A stretch of 11,485 nucleotides of DNA from Rickettsiales bacterium (GCA_009693885.1 SHWK01000022.1:1-11485), one strand, 5' to 3'; positions 1-7,417 are shown, counted from the stretch's first letter. The notes: generated from the sequence alone by a model not told the origin. Program-made: numbers and translations.

Positions 1-320
1 AAACTTGCAGTGATCCAATCACAAAAGGTAAAAAATTCGCTGGCGCCAAATATTATACAACTGGTCTCGCTTATGAATTTGGCCCAATTGCTTTCAGTAT
101 CACAACAATCTCCAGTAATTTTCAAAAAAACAAATATCAGGCAGAATCTTTTGGTATTGATTACAAAATGGCGCGCGGTCTTATGCCATATATTGAGGTG
201 ACAAAATTTAAATTTACTTCAAATCAGCCGCATGTTTCGGGCGTTGCATCAACTGCTGCAAAACAAATTTTTGACAATAAAGGCTATGTTGGCCTAGTTG
301 GTGTATTATTTGCCTTTTAA
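1..320 (+). CDS. Outer-membrane porin, C-terminal fragment (5' end outside window)
   Basis: An open frame runs in from the left edge (first whole codon at 3) and stops with TAA at 318-320, giving 105 residues. The pattern is that of outer-membrane beta-barrel strands: alternating polar and hydrophobic residues, many Gly, Tyr, Thr and Ser, and no long hydrophobic helix. The segment GIDYKMARGLMPYIEV resembles the penultimate strands of general diffusion porins of the alphaproteobacterial porin family (Porin_4 type). The protein ends in LVGVLFAF; a C-terminal Phe is the usual recognition signal for the BAM insertion machinery. It would form a passive channel for small solutes in the outer membrane. 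The start, signal peptide and constriction loop are not visible, so the exact family is inferred from the last third only. virB11 follows 17 bases downstream with no terminator hairpin between them. Confidence 0.68.
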   Translation, partial: TCSDPITKGKKFAGAKYYTTGLAYEFGPIAFSITTISSNFQKNKYQAESFGIDYKMARGLMPYIEVTKFKFTSNQPHVSGVASTAAKQIFDNKGYVGLVGVLFAF

Positions 321-337
321 TTTTTTCGAATTGAAGA

Positions 338-1342
338 ATGAGTATTGCTGCTCTCGATTCATATCTGTTACCAATCAAGCAAATATTCGATCGTGAAGGC
401 GTTAATGAAATTTCAATAAATCGCCCGCACGAAGCTTGGATCGAATGCCACGGTGAAATGTTGCGTGAAGAATTACCCAGCTTCGATTTAATGCATTTAA
501 AATCTTTGGCGCGTCTTGTTGCCCAATCCACAGAACAAAGGCTCAGCGAAGAAGAGCCGCTCCTTTCTGCAACTCTGCCAAATGGTTTTCGTATTCAAAT
601 TATTTTTCCTCCAGCATGTGAGCAATCTTGCGTCATAATGTCAATTCGTAAGCCTTCCGCGATGAGCTGGAGCCTTGATGATTATGATAAAATGGGGATG
701 TTCGATGCAGTTGCAGTTGGTGAGGCTACTGATAAAAATGATGTGATTTTAGCCAAACTACTCAAGCTGAATCGCATTAAAGATTTTTTGCAGCGCGCCG
801 TTATTTACAAAAAAAATATCATAATTTCAGGAGGAACATCGACTGGTAAAACTACTTTTACTAATGCGATGATCCGCGCCATTCCTCATGAAGAGCGACT
901 CATCACTGTTGAAGATGCGCGAGAAATAAATCTTAATTCTCATGAAAATAAAGTTCATTTATTAGCATCGAAAGGCGGACAAGGTCGATCAAAAGTTACA
1001 ACTCAAGAACTAATTGAAGCCTGTCTGCGCCTGCGTCCAGAGCGAATCATTGTTGGTGAGTTACGCGGCTCTGAGGCCTTTAGTTTTTTGCGCGCAATCA
1101 ATACCGGCCATCCTGGATCAATCTCTACTTTGCACGCCGATACCCCAAAAATGGCGCTTGAACAATTAAAAATGATGGTGATGCAAGCTGGTCTTGGCAT
1201 GACACCGTCAGAAATTTCTTCCTATATTCGTAATGTTATTGATATAGTAGTTCAGCTCAAGCGAGGCGTTAGCGGAAAGCGTTATATTTCAGAGGTTTAT
1301 TTCCGCGGAGCTGATGCTGGAAACGAGGTAAAGCCTGCATAA
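338..1342 (+). CDS. virB11: VirB11-type type IV secretion ATPase
   Basis: Hexameric cytoplasmic traffic ATPase of the VirB11/GspE superfamily; VirB11 powers pilus assembly and substrate transfer at the inner-membrane base of type IV secretion systems. The 334 residues match the usual VirB11 length. The first 110 or so residues form the N-terminal domain (EISINRPHEAWIE, the characteristic early strand). The ATPase domain holds Walker A GGTSTGKTT at 165-173, the Asp box around ITVEDAREI, the Walker B-like segment RIIVGELRG ending at 244, and the His box NTGHPGSISTLHAD at 255-268. All key residues are present, so the enzyme looks active. The start is ATG at 338, preceded by GAAGA directly against it, a poor ribosome site. 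No other VirB gene lies in the window; it sits between a porin and lpxD. CpaF/TadA-type ATPases are an alternative but are usually longer, with extra N-terminal sequence. The VirB11 identification is firm; the system it serves is not visible. Confidence 0.93.
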   Translation: MSIAALDSYLLPIKQIFDREGVNEISINRPHEAWIECHGEMLREELPSFDLMHLKSLARLVAQSTEQRLSEEEPLLSATLPNGFRIQIIFPPACEQSCVIMSIRKPSAMSWSLDDYDKMGMFDAVAVGEATDKNDVILAKLLKLNRIKDFLQRAVIYKKNIIISGGTSTGKTTFTNAMIRAIPHEERLITVEDAREINLNSHENKVHLLASKGGQGRSKVTTQELIEACLRLRPERIIVGELRGSEAFSFLRAINTGHPGSISTLHADTPKMALEQLKMMVMQAGLGMTPSEISSYIRNVIDIVVQLKRGVSGKRYISEVYFRGADAGNEVKPA

Positions 1343-1368
1343 TTTTAAATCAAAAATTGAGAATATTT

Positions 1369-1381
1369 TAGATTTTAGCTA
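1369..1381 (+). promoter_or_regulatory. 13-base motif upstream of lpxD, shared with the kdsD upstream region
   Basis: The sequence tagattttagcta lies 21 bases before the lpxD ATG and recurs exactly at 4379-4391, 22 bases before the kdsD start. Here it is part of a 10-base perfect palindrome, tttagctaaa. A weak -35-like TTGAGA lies at 1357-1362. I read it as a possible promoter or operator element for lpxD in the 60-base gap after virB11; function is inferred from position only. Confidence 0.35.
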
Positions 1382-1402
1382 AACCAAATTATTTTATTAA
1401 AA

Positions 1403-2428
1403 ATGAGCAGATCAAATTTTTTTCACAAAAAAGTAGAATTTTTAACACTAGCGCAAGCTCTTGAAATCACTGGTGCTAAGCTTAATAAGCAAGTTGATCT
1501 CACAACAAAAATTTATGATGTTGCAACATTAGAAAAAGCTAATGAAAAACAAATTTCATTTTTAAATTCAGCACAATATTTAGAAAAATTTCATCAAAGC
1601 AAAGTTGGTTTTTGTTTACTTGATGAGACCAATGCTAGCAAGTCTGCGGATTCTAACGCAATTTTGTTAATCAGCAAAAATCCTTACTTCGCTTATTCAC
1701 AAATTGCCGCTGCTTTTTATGAAGAAAGTTCACCAGAATTTATCGAAGGAAAAACAATTCATCCAACTGCAAAAATTGGCGCAGGCACTAAAGTTGCACC
1801 GCTTGCTTATATAGGAAAAAATGTCCAAATTGGCAAAAATTGTTTTGTCGCTCCAACCGCTTGCATCATGGATAATTGTATCATTGGTGATAATGTTATA
1901 GTTAATGCTGGTGCAATTATTTCTTATGCAATAATTGGCAATAATTGTATTATTTATACTGGTGCAAAAATTGGCCAAGATGGTTTTGGATTTGCGCATG
2001 ATGCAGGAATAAATCACAAAATCATTCAACTCGGATTAGTTAAAATTGCTGATAATGTTGAAATCGGCGCCAATACCTGCATTGATCGCGGCGCTATCGA
2101 AAACACAATAATAGGCGAGGGTACAAAAATTGATAATCTCGTGCAAATTGGCCATAATGTAGTAATCGGCAAAGGCACGGTAATCGCGGGTACAACGGCA
2201 ATTGCAGGCAGTACAAAAATTGGTAATTTTGTACAAATTGGCGGTAATGTTGCCATTAGTGGTCATATCACAATTAATGATGGCGCAAAAATTGCGGGGA
2301 TGAGCGGTGTTATGCGAGATGTGCCGGCAATGGCTGTGGTTGGTGGTGCGCCAGCGATTCCATTTCGTGAGTGGCATCGCTTAAATGCAAAATTAATGGC
2401 AATGTCAAAAGCGCATAACAAAGCTTAA
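1403..2428 (+). CDS. lpxD: UDP-3-O-(3-hydroxyacyl)glucosamine N-acyltransferase LpxD
   Basis: Third step of lipid A synthesis: transfers a 3-hydroxyacyl chain from acyl-ACP to the 2-amino group of UDP-3-O-acyl-glucosamine, in the cytoplasm. The 341 residues match the family (about 340). Residues 1 to about 105 are the N-terminal uridine-binding domain; about 110-310 are a left-handed beta-helix built from isoleucine-rich hexapeptide repeats (IGKN, IGDN, IGNN, IGEG, IGKG and so on); the last 25 or so residues are a charged helix. The family's catalytic histidine is H251 in [10 protein letters not shown]. The following segment, [12 protein letters not shown], and the end signature [11 protein letters not shown] are typical. 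The start ATG at 1403 has an A-rich leader with no Shine-Dalgarno. Unlike in many proteobacteria, fabZ, lpxA and lpxB are not adjacent. Its stop overlaps the infA stop on the other strand. Together with kdsD it indicates that the organism makes LPS. Confidence 0.97.
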   Translation: MSRSNFFHKKVEFLTLAQALEITGAKLNKQVDLTTKIYDVATLEKANEKQISFLNSAQYLEKFHQSKVGFCLLDETNASKSADSNAILLISKNPYFAYSQIAAAFYEESSPEFIEGKTIHPTAKIGAGTKVAPLAYIGKNVQIGKNCFVAPTACIMDNCIIGDNVIVNAGAIISYAIIGNNCIIYTGAKIGQDGFGFAHDAGINHKIIQLGLVKIADNVEIGANTCIDRGAIENTIIGEGTKIDNLVQIGHNVVIGKGTVIAGTTAIAGSTKIGNFVQIGGNVAISGHITINDGAKIAGMSGVMRDVPAMAVVGGAPAIPFREWHRLNAKLMAMSKAHNKA

Positions 2429-2643
2429 GTATTTCGGCGAACGATTCTACCTTTTGTTAAATCATAAGTTGTCATTTCTATCTCAACTTTATCACCTTTT
2501 AAGACGCGAATTTTATTTTTACGAATTTTGCCAGAAGCGTGTGCAACAATCACATGGCCGTTTTCTAGCTCAACACGAAAAATTGTGTTTGGCAAAACTT
2601 CAACCACAATTCCGTTCATTGTTAATAAATCTTCTTTCGGCAT
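2425..2643 (-). CDS. infA: Translation initiation factor IF-1
   Basis: IF-1 binds the A site of the 30S subunit and works with IF-2 and IF-3 in start-site selection. The 72-residue single-domain OB-fold protein is exactly the standard length. It begins [20 protein letters not shown] and carries [27 protein letters not shown] and the C-terminal YDLTKGRIV, all hallmark IF-1 segments. The initiator ATG is at 2643, read leftward, with leader GCAAAAAAT and no Shine-Dalgarno. The gene lies downstream of metF on the same strand, but 172 bases with a long palindrome separate them, so it probably has its own promoter. A TATAGT hexamer on the - strand at 2682-2677 could be a -10 box, without a convincing -35. 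The stop TAA shares bases with the lpxD stop on the + strand. Confidence 0.97.
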   Translation of the reverse strand: MPKEDLLTMNGIVVEVLPNTIFRVELENGHVIVAHASGKIRKNKIRVLKGDKVEIEMTTYDLTKGRIVRRNT

Positions 2644-2658
2644 ATTTTTTGCTATTGG

Positions 2659-2780
2659 TTAATTATCTCATTAAAAACTATAAGTTACTTTAAACATGAT
2701 TGCTCAGAGGCGCAAGCGCCAATTCGCATCATATTTAAAGTAACTCACTTAAATTATTAATGAGATAATAAATTTTTTTT
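2659..2780. repeat. Long imperfect palindrome (possible MITE-like or palindromic repeat) followed by T8
   Basis: Nested inverted repeats can be read directly. The outer arms are attatctcattaa (2662-2674) and its exact complement (2757-2769), 13 bp. The inner arms are agttactttaaa (2683-2694) and complement (2734-2745), 12 bp, extended by 5 bp at 2696-2700/2728-2732. The GC-rich core is GGCGC-AA-GCGCC at 2709-2720. The arms between outer and inner stems are unequal (8 and 11 bases). On the + strand the right arm is followed by T8 at 2773-2780, so the structure could end transcription coming from lpxD. On the - strand, after metF, there is no matching T run. A mobile palindromic element is the alternative. 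No clear target-site duplication is visible and no second copy lies in this window. Confidence 0.6.
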
Positions 2781-2815
2781 ATTTTCTAGCCTTGAAAGTA
2801 AAAATTCAATCTAAA

Positions 2816-3700
2816 CTATCTTACTCCTAAAACATGGCAAATTGCAGTTGTAAGCTCGGCGCGGTTTAGCGTGTAAAAGTGAAAATCATTAACACCGCCA
2901 TTATGCAAAATTCGGCATTGCTCAACCGCAATAATTGCCGCGATTAATTTGCGAGTTTCTTCTTTTTCATCAAGCCCAATCAACATATCAGAAAGCCAGC
3001 GTGGGATTGTTGCGCCACACATTTTGGCAAAATGTTTCACTTGTTTTGCATTAGTAACTGGTAAAATTCCCGGAACGATTGGCGCAGTGATACCGCGCTT
3101 CTGGCACTTTTCCACAAAAGAAAAATACGCATCAGTATCGAAAAAAAACTGCGTAATCACACGCGTTGCACCAGAATCAATTTTGCGTTTTAAATTATCA
3201 ATATCATCATCAAAAGATTTTGCCTCGGGATGTTTTTCTGGATATCCCGCAACTGAAATCTCAAAATCATGCAATTTTTTTAAACCCGCAACCAATTCAT
3301 TAGCATGTTTATAGCCTTGAGGATGCAATTGATAACTAGGGCTAGAAGCAGGCATATCGCCGCGCAAAGCCACAATATGGCGCACTCCCATATTCCAATA
3401 ATTATTTGCAACCTCATCAGCTTCTGCTTTTGAAGCACCGATGCAAGTCAGGTGTGATGCGGGTTTGAGCAATGTTTCATCAAGAATTCTTTTGATTGTA
3501 TTATGTGTTCTCTCACGCGTAGAACCCCCAGCGCCATAGGTTACAGAAACAAAAGATGGTTTGAGATTGCGTAATTTTTCAACCGCTGCCCATAATTTTT
3601 CCTCCATTTCATCATTTTTTGGCGGGAAAAATTCAAACGAAACATTAATTTCGCGTTGGCTAAGCACGACTTCCTCGAGCTTGTTAGTGTAGATTTTCAT
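2816..3700 (-). CDS. metF: 5,10-methylenetetrahydrofolate reductase
   Basis: Flavoprotein that reduces 5,10-methylene-THF to 5-methyl-THF, the methyl donor for methionine synthase; cytoplasmic TIM barrel with FAD. The 294 residues match the family size (about 296). Visible signatures are VSFEFFPP (catalytic Glu at 23), SVTYGAGGS with RERTH, HLTCIGAS, the FAD-contacting HIVALRGD, YPEKHPEAK, ITQFFFD, PGILPV, and the C-terminal DFHFYTLNRAE. The protein aligns almost without gaps to the E. coli-type enzyme as I recall it. The ATG is at 3700 with leader AATAAG. It follows pyrE by 54 bases on the same strand, with a 7-bp hairpin between them, so co-transcription is likely. Having this gene suggests methyl-folate and methionine metabolism that strongly reduced Rickettsiales lack (established for Rickettsia; its extension here is inference). 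Confidence 0.97.
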   Translation of the reverse strand: MKIYTNKLEEVVLSQREINVSFEFFPPKNDEMEEKLWAAVEKLRNLKPSFVSVTYGAGGSTRERTHNTIKRILDETLLKPASHLTCIGASKAEADEVANNYWNMGVRHIVALRGDMPASSPSYQLHPQGYKHANELVAGLKKLHDFEISVAGYPEKHPEAKSFDDDIDNLKRKIDSGATRVITQFFFDTDAYFSFVEKCQKRGITAPIVPGILPVTNAKQVKHFAKMCGATIPRWLSDMLIGLDEKEETRKLIAAIIAVEQCRILHNGGVNDFHFYTLNRAELTTAICHVLGVR

Positions 3701-3717
3701 CTTATTAATTTTTTGGG

Positions 3718-3739
3718 AGCCTATCAGTTCAAATAGGCT
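3718..3739. repeat. Small hairpin between pyrE and metF
   Basis: agcctat at 3718-3724 pairs perfectly with ataggct at 3733-3739 around an 8-base loop. On the - strand it lies 15 bases after the pyrE stop and 17 bases before the metF ATG. On that strand it is followed by CCCAAAAAATT rather than T residues, so it is not a canonical intrinsic terminator. It may be an intercistronic RNA stem affecting metF translation or mRNA stability; role unknown. Confidence 0.45.
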
Positions 3740-3754
3740 GTCATTTAGCTGGGC

Positions 3755-4354
3755 TCAGCGATAGATAAAGCGACTTCCGGGTTTTATAGCTGTAATATTT
3801 TTAAGTTCGTTAGGAACATTATCTCTGTCAAAAGTTTTAATATCAAGCCTTAATAAAGTGATGACGGGAACTTGTAAAATTTTTTCAAGATCAGACCCTG
3901 AGCGATCTACCAGAGCGGCTTCAGCAATTATTTTGCAGCCAAATTCTTTGATTAAATCGAAAGTTTCGAGTGAGGATTTCCCCGTCGTAATAACATCTTC
4001 AACCACTAAAACACGAAGTGATGAATCAAGCTCAAAGCCACGCCGCAGTTGAAACTTTCCATCAACGCGCTCACAAAAAATAGCAGGCAGACCAAGTTGG
4101 CGCGCCAATTCATAACCCACTATAACACCGCCCATAGCGGGCGAAACCACAATATCAGCAAAATTTTCGCCTAATTGGGCCACTAATTTTTGCGCCAATT
4201 GTGAGCATAATCTCTCTGCGCGCTTAGAATCCATAAGGACGCGGGCACATTGCATATAAGTATCGCTATGCAATCCAGAAGACAAAATAAAGTGTCCGCG
4301 CAAGATCGCCTTCGCGTCAATAAAATCTTGTAGAAGCTGTTCTTGAGAAAACAT
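3755..4354 (-). CDS. pyrE: Orotate phosphoribosyltransferase
   Basis: Joins orotate and PRPP to give orotidine 5'-phosphate, the fifth step of de novo pyrimidine synthesis, in the cytoplasm. The 199 residues have the type I phosphoribosyltransferase fold: an N-terminal hood with SSGLHSDTYMQCARVL (about 25-40), SPAMGGVIVGYELAR (71-85), the catalytic flexible loop ERVDGKFQLRRGF (95-107), and the PRPP-binding motif VLVVEDVITTGKS (115-127) with its paired acidic residues E119 and D120. All expected catalytic elements are present. The start ATG is at 4354. A - strand TATAAT at 4380-4375 is a good -10 box about 20 bases upstream of the ATG. It is first in a likely pyrE-metF transcript and divergent from kdsD. 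The gene argues that the organism can make UMP, if the other pyr genes exist elsewhere. Confidence 0.97.
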   Translation of the reverse strand: MFSQEQLLQDFIDAKAILRGHFILSSGLHSDTYMQCARVLMDSKRAERLCSQLAQKLVAQLGENFADIVVSPAMGGVIVGYELARQLGLPAIFCERVDGKFQLRRGFELDSSLRVLVVEDVITTGKSSLETFDLIKEFGCKIIAEAALVDRSGSDLEKILQVPVITLLRLDIKTFDRDNVPNELKNITAIKPGSRFIYR

Positions 4355-4370
4355 ATTGGAATTTTTAATT

Positions 4371-4403
4371 TTGGATTATAGATTTTAGCTATTATAAACT
4401 AAA
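4371..4403. promoter_or_regulatory. Divergent promoter region between pyrE and kdsD
   Basis: The 59-base gap serves two outward-facing genes. For kdsD (+): TTGGAT at 4371-4376, a 16-base spacer, then TATAAA at 4393-4398, which would start transcription only about 10 bases before the GTG. For pyrE (-): TATAAT read leftward at 4380-4375, with only a weak -35 (TTTAGT, 4403-4398). The two promoters would overlap almost completely, so the genes may compete for polymerase. The 13-base motif tagattttagcta (4379-4391), also found before lpxD, lies inside the kdsD spacer. Box calls are by eye. Confidence 0.5.
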
Positions 4404-4413
4404 AATACTTAAA

Positions 4414-5376
4414 GTGCCAATAAAAAAGAATCCTTACATTATTTCTGCGATTAAAACAACCAAGCAAGAAATCGCTGGTTTAGAGTCTCTGATTGAATTT
4501 TATGATCAAAATTTTATCACGGCGATCGATCTAATTAGAGATTGTAAAGGCCGTATAATTATTAGCGGCATGGGAAAAAGTGGTCACATTGCCAATAAAA
4601 TTGCTGCAACGCTTGCCTCAACTGGTACACCATCATTCTTTATTCATCCAGGTGAGGCTAGTCACGGCGATCTTGGTATGATTACTAAGCAAGATGTAGT
4701 GGTTTTGCTTTCTAATTCGGGGGAAACCAAAGAATTGCGCGATATTATTTTTTATTGCAAGCGTTTCGATATTCCATTAATTGCTCTTGTAAGGCGCGCC
4801 GAATCTGAATTGGCAAAAAGTGCTGATGTGGCTTTAGTTTTGCCAGAAATCGGAGAAGCCAATAAAATCAATGCTCCAACCACATCTACAACAATGATGC
4901 TTGCCGTTGGAGACGCTATTGCCGTGGCTTTAATTGACGCTAAAGGCTTTAACACCGAGCATTTCGGAACTTTCCATCCTGGTGGCAAGCTAGGCGCTGC
5001 CTTTATCCGCGTTGCTGATATCATGCGCAAAGGTCACGCGATTCCACAAATAGATCACAAAACAAAAATGCCGCAAGTCTTGCTAGAGATGACCTCAAAG
5101 CATCTTGGTTGCACCGCAATTCTTGATAGTGATAAAAATTTAATCGGCATTATAACTGATGGAGATCTACGGCGCCATATTGATAGCGATTTTTTATCAC
5201 ATTCTGCTGATGAAATTATGACAAAAAATCCAGCGACGATAAATCAAGAAATGCTTGCAGTTGAAGCAATTGCGCTGTTAAATAAAAAATCAATCACCAG
5301 TCTTTTTGTTATCGAAAACAAAAAAGTAGTAGGAATTTTACATATTCATGATTGTTTAAAGGTTGGTATTGTTTAA
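4414..5376 (+). CDS. kdsD: Arabinose-5-phosphate isomerase (KdsD/KpsF family)
   Basis: Interconverts ribulose 5-phosphate and arabinose 5-phosphate, the first committed step towards Kdo, the sugar linking lipid A to the LPS core. The 320 residues match the family. The SIS sugar-isomerase domain spans about residues 35-170, with GMGKSGHIANKIAATLAST (52-70), HPGEASHGDLGM (78-89), LSNSGET (99-105) and APTTSTT. The family's catalytic histidine is H188 in FHPGGKLG. Two CBS domains follow at about 205-258 (GIITDGDLRRH) and 270-320 (GILHIHDCL), probably sensing nucleotide or sugar ligands. The start is GTG at 4414, chosen because no nearer ATG preserves the N-terminal helix; there is no Shine-Dalgarno. 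First gene of the kdsD-pntB-efp-dapF-ccmH run. The capsule paralogue KpsF or the GutQ type cannot be excluded, but LpxD in the same window favours an LPS role. Confidence 0.93.
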   Translation: MPIKKNPYIISAIKTTKQEIAGLESLIEFYDQNFITAIDLIRDCKGRIIISGMGKSGHIANKIAATLASTGTPSFFIHPGEASHGDLGMITKQDVVVLLSNSGETKELRDIIFYCKRFDIPLIALVRRAESELAKSADVALVLPEIGEANKINAPTTSTTMMLAVGDAIAVALIDAKGFNTEHFGTFHPGGKLGAAFIRVADIMRKGHAIPQIDHKTKMPQVLLEMTSKHLGCTAILDSDKNLIGIITDGDLRRHIDSDFLSHSADEIMTKNPATINQEMLAVEAIALLNKKSITSLFVIENKKVVGILHIHDCLKVGIV

Positions 5377-5421
5377 GTTTTAATAAATACGCGCATAATT
5401 TAACTAAAAAATAATTCCCCC

Positions 5422-6816
5422 ATGCATAGTTTTGTAAATATCTGTTATATAATTTCTGCAGTTTTATTTATTCTCTCGCTATATTTTTTGTCTTCGCCAA
5501 AAACCTCGCGCATCGGCAATTATTCTGGCATGGCAGGTATGGGTCTAGCAATAATTACAACTCTTATTTTACCGCAAGTTCACCATATTTTTCTTATTTT
5601 ATTAGCAATTTCAATCGGTGGTGGAATCGGATATTTCATTGCAAAAAAAGTTAAGATGACAGCGATGCCGCAGCTAGTTGCAGGCTTCCACTCACTTGTA
5701 GGTTTGGCGGCGGTCTTTACTGCAGCAGCAGCTTTATGGCTTCCCGATGCTTTTGGTATCAAAGAAGATGGCGCAATAAAAACCAGTAGCCTTATAGAAA
5801 TGGGTCTTGGCGTTATCATTGGCGCAATCACATTTACCGGTTCAATTGTTGCCTTCCTTAAGTTAAGCGGCAACATGAAATCAAAAATAGTATTTTTCAA
5901 AAATCCTAAAAAATCTGCAAAATATATTGGCGGCGCCTCAGCTTTTTTATTGATCGCATTCATTATTTTTGGTTCCAAATTTCTATTCATTCTCCTTACT
6001 TTATTAGCATTTTTTGTTGGCTTTATTTTGATCGCTCCAGTTGGCGGTGCAGATATGCCAGTTGTGGTTTCGATGCTTAACTCTTACTCTGGTTGGGCAG
6101 CAAGCGGCATCGGGTTCACTTTGGGCAATAGTTTATTGATCATCACTGGTGCGTTAGTGGGCGTGAGTGGTGCGATTCTAAGCTATATCATGTGTAAAGC
6201 GATGAATCGATCAATCATCAATGTAATTTTCAGTGGCTTCGCGGAGCATGCGGCTCAAGGTCTTGGCACTGATAGCAACAAAGAAGAAAAGCCCGTCAAG
6301 CAAGGCAGCGCTGAAGATGCGGCCTATATGATGAAATCTGCTGGCTCAGTAATAATCGTTCCGGGCTATGGAATGGCGGTTGCAGGCGCTCAACATACTG
6401 TCGCAGAAATGACCAAACTTCTTGAAGCCGCAGGCGTTACAGTTAAATTTGCTATTCATCCAGTTGCAGGAAGAATGCCTGGGCATATGAATGTATTGCT
6501 AGCTGAAGCCAATATCGATTACGAAAAAGTTTTTGAGCTAGAAGAGATAAATGGCGAATTCAAAACCACCGATATCGCCTTTGTAATTGGCGCTAATGAT
6601 GTCACAAATCCAGCGGCAAAAACTGATAAAACTAGCCCAATTTATGGTATGCCGATTCTTGATGTTGCTTATGCAAAAACGGTATTTTTTGTTAAGCGCG
6701 GAATGAGTGCAGGCTACGCTGGCATTGAAAATGAGCTCTTCTACAATGATAACACTCTCATGATTTTTGGTGATGCAAAAAAAGTGGTTGAAGAAATTGT
6801 TAAGAATTTAAATTAA
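5422..6816 (+). CDS. pntB: NAD(P) transhydrogenase, beta subunit
   Basis: Proton-translocating transhydrogenase subunit: carries part of the membrane channel (domain II) and the NADP(H)-binding domain III. It uses the proton motive force to make NADPH from NADH at the inner membrane. The 464 residues match the usual PntB length. About nine hydrophobic helices fill residues 5-260; conserved segments include [19 protein letters not shown] and [19 protein letters not shown]. Domain III, from about 300, has the nucleotide-binding [11 protein letters not shown] (314-324), [18 protein letters not shown], and [12 protein letters not shown] with the conserved Asp at D393, then [10 protein letters not shown] and the terminal IFGDAKK. 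The start ATG is at 5422 after TTCCCC. It sits 45 bases after kdsD and 22 before efp. The partner alpha subunit genes (pntAA and pntAB, or pntA) are not in the window and must lie elsewhere for function. Confidence 0.97.
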   Translation: MHSFVNICYIISAVLFILSLYFLSSPKTSRIGNYSGMAGMGLAIITTLILPQVHHIFLILLAISIGGGIGYFIAKKVKMTAMPQLVAGFHSLVGLAAVFTAAAALWLPDAFGIKEDGAIKTSSLIEMGLGVIIGAITFTGSIVAFLKLSGNMKSKIVFFKNPKKSAKYIGGASAFLLIAFIIFGSKFLFILLTLLAFFVGFILIAPVGGADMPVVVSMLNSYSGWAASGIGFTLGNSLLIITGALVGVSGAILSYIMCKAMNRSIINVIFSGFAEHAAQGLGTDSNKEEKPVKQGSAEDAAYMMKSAGSVIIVPGYGMAVAGAQHTVAEMTKLLEAAGVTVKFAIHPVAGRMPGHMNVLLAEANIDYEKVFELEEINGEFKTTDIAFVIGANDVTNPAAKTDKTSPIYGMPILDVAYAKTVFFVKRGMSAGYAGIENELFYNDNTLMIFGDAKKVVEEIVKNLN

Positions 6817-6838
6817 ATCCAAAACCTAATTATAAAAA

Positions 6839-7405
6839 ATGAAAACAAACGCAAACTCTCTTCGTGTCGGTAATGTAGTTGAATTTGAAAACCAACTTTG
6901 GTCAATTGTAAAACGCGATCATGTCAAGCCTGGCAAGGGTGGCGCTTATATCCAGCTTGAATTAAAAAATATTTCAACTGGCACTAAAACCAACACCCGT
7001 TTTTCTTCATCCGAAGATGTTGAAGTTGCTTTTGTTGAATTCAAACATTTCCAATATCAATATATGGATCAAGATGAGCTTGTGGCGATGGATATGGAAA
7101 GCTTCGAACAATTAAATTTTGATAAAGCTTTGCTCGGCGATTCTCTACCATTTTTGCAAGATGAAATGAAGCTCACGGTTGAATATTGCAACAATAAACC
7201 AATCTCAATCGCGCTTCCCGAAACAGTAACCCTCAGAGTTGAAAGCGCCGATGCTGTTGTTAAAGGGCAAACCGCTTCTTCATCTTACAAGCCAGCAATC
7301 CTTGAAAATGGCGCACGCACACTGGTTCCTCCTTTTGTTGAATCGGGAGATCTAATCGTAGTAAAAACCGCCGATGGCGAATATGTCGAAAGAGCAAAGA
7401 AATAA
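6839..7405 (+). CDS. efp: Translation elongation factor P
   Basis: EF-P binds between the P and E sites of stalled ribosomes and relieves arrest at proline runs. The 188-residue length is standard. The three beta-barrel layout is intact: an N-terminal KOW-like domain (1 to about 64), a central domain (about 65-128) and a C-terminal OB domain with SYKPAILENGARTLVPPFV. The modification loop reads VKPGKGGAY, with the lysine at 33, equivalent to E. coli K34, which EpmA beta-lysylates (established family knowledge). The Lys residue implies the EpmA route rather than the Arg-rhamnosylation route; whether epmA and epmB exist here cannot be seen. The terminal TADGEYVERAK is typical of alphaproteobacterial EF-P. 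The start ATG is at 6839 with leader ATTATAAAAA and no Shine-Dalgarno. Probably co-transcribed with pntB and dapF. Confidence 0.97.
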   Translation: MKTNANSLRVGNVVEFENQLWSIVKRDHVKPGKGGAYIQLELKNISTGTKTNTRFSSSEDVEVAFVEFKHFQYQYMDQDELVAMDMESFEQLNFDKALLGDSLPFLQDEMKLTVEYCNNKPISIALPETVTLRVESADAVVKGQTASSSYKPAILENGARTLVPPFVESGDLIVVKTADGEYVERAKK

Positions 7406-7417
7406 TTTTTCTATAAA

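Noticed and set aside
10..201. Small + strand frame starting at an early ATT/ATG-like codon (63 codons)
   Set aside because: Out of frame with the porin fragment that fills the same bases and has clear beta-barrel character through a C-terminal Phe; it is a shadow.
214..531. 105-codon frame on the - strand
   Set aside because: Antisense to the porin end and the virB11 start; composition has no domain or signal and the opposing genes are certain.
1730..2377. Three long - strand frames across lpxD, rich in Ile, Asn, Cys and Pro
   Set aside because: They mirror the hexapeptide repeat codons of lpxD in reverse, a known source of spurious antisense frames.
2454..2693. 79-codon + strand frame
   Set aside because: Antisense to all of infA and running into the palindrome; no start site signal and no recognisable protein features.
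3718..3739. Intrinsic terminator after pyrE
   Set aside because: The stem is followed by CCCAAAAAATT on the transcribed strand rather than a T run, and metF begins only 17 bases later.
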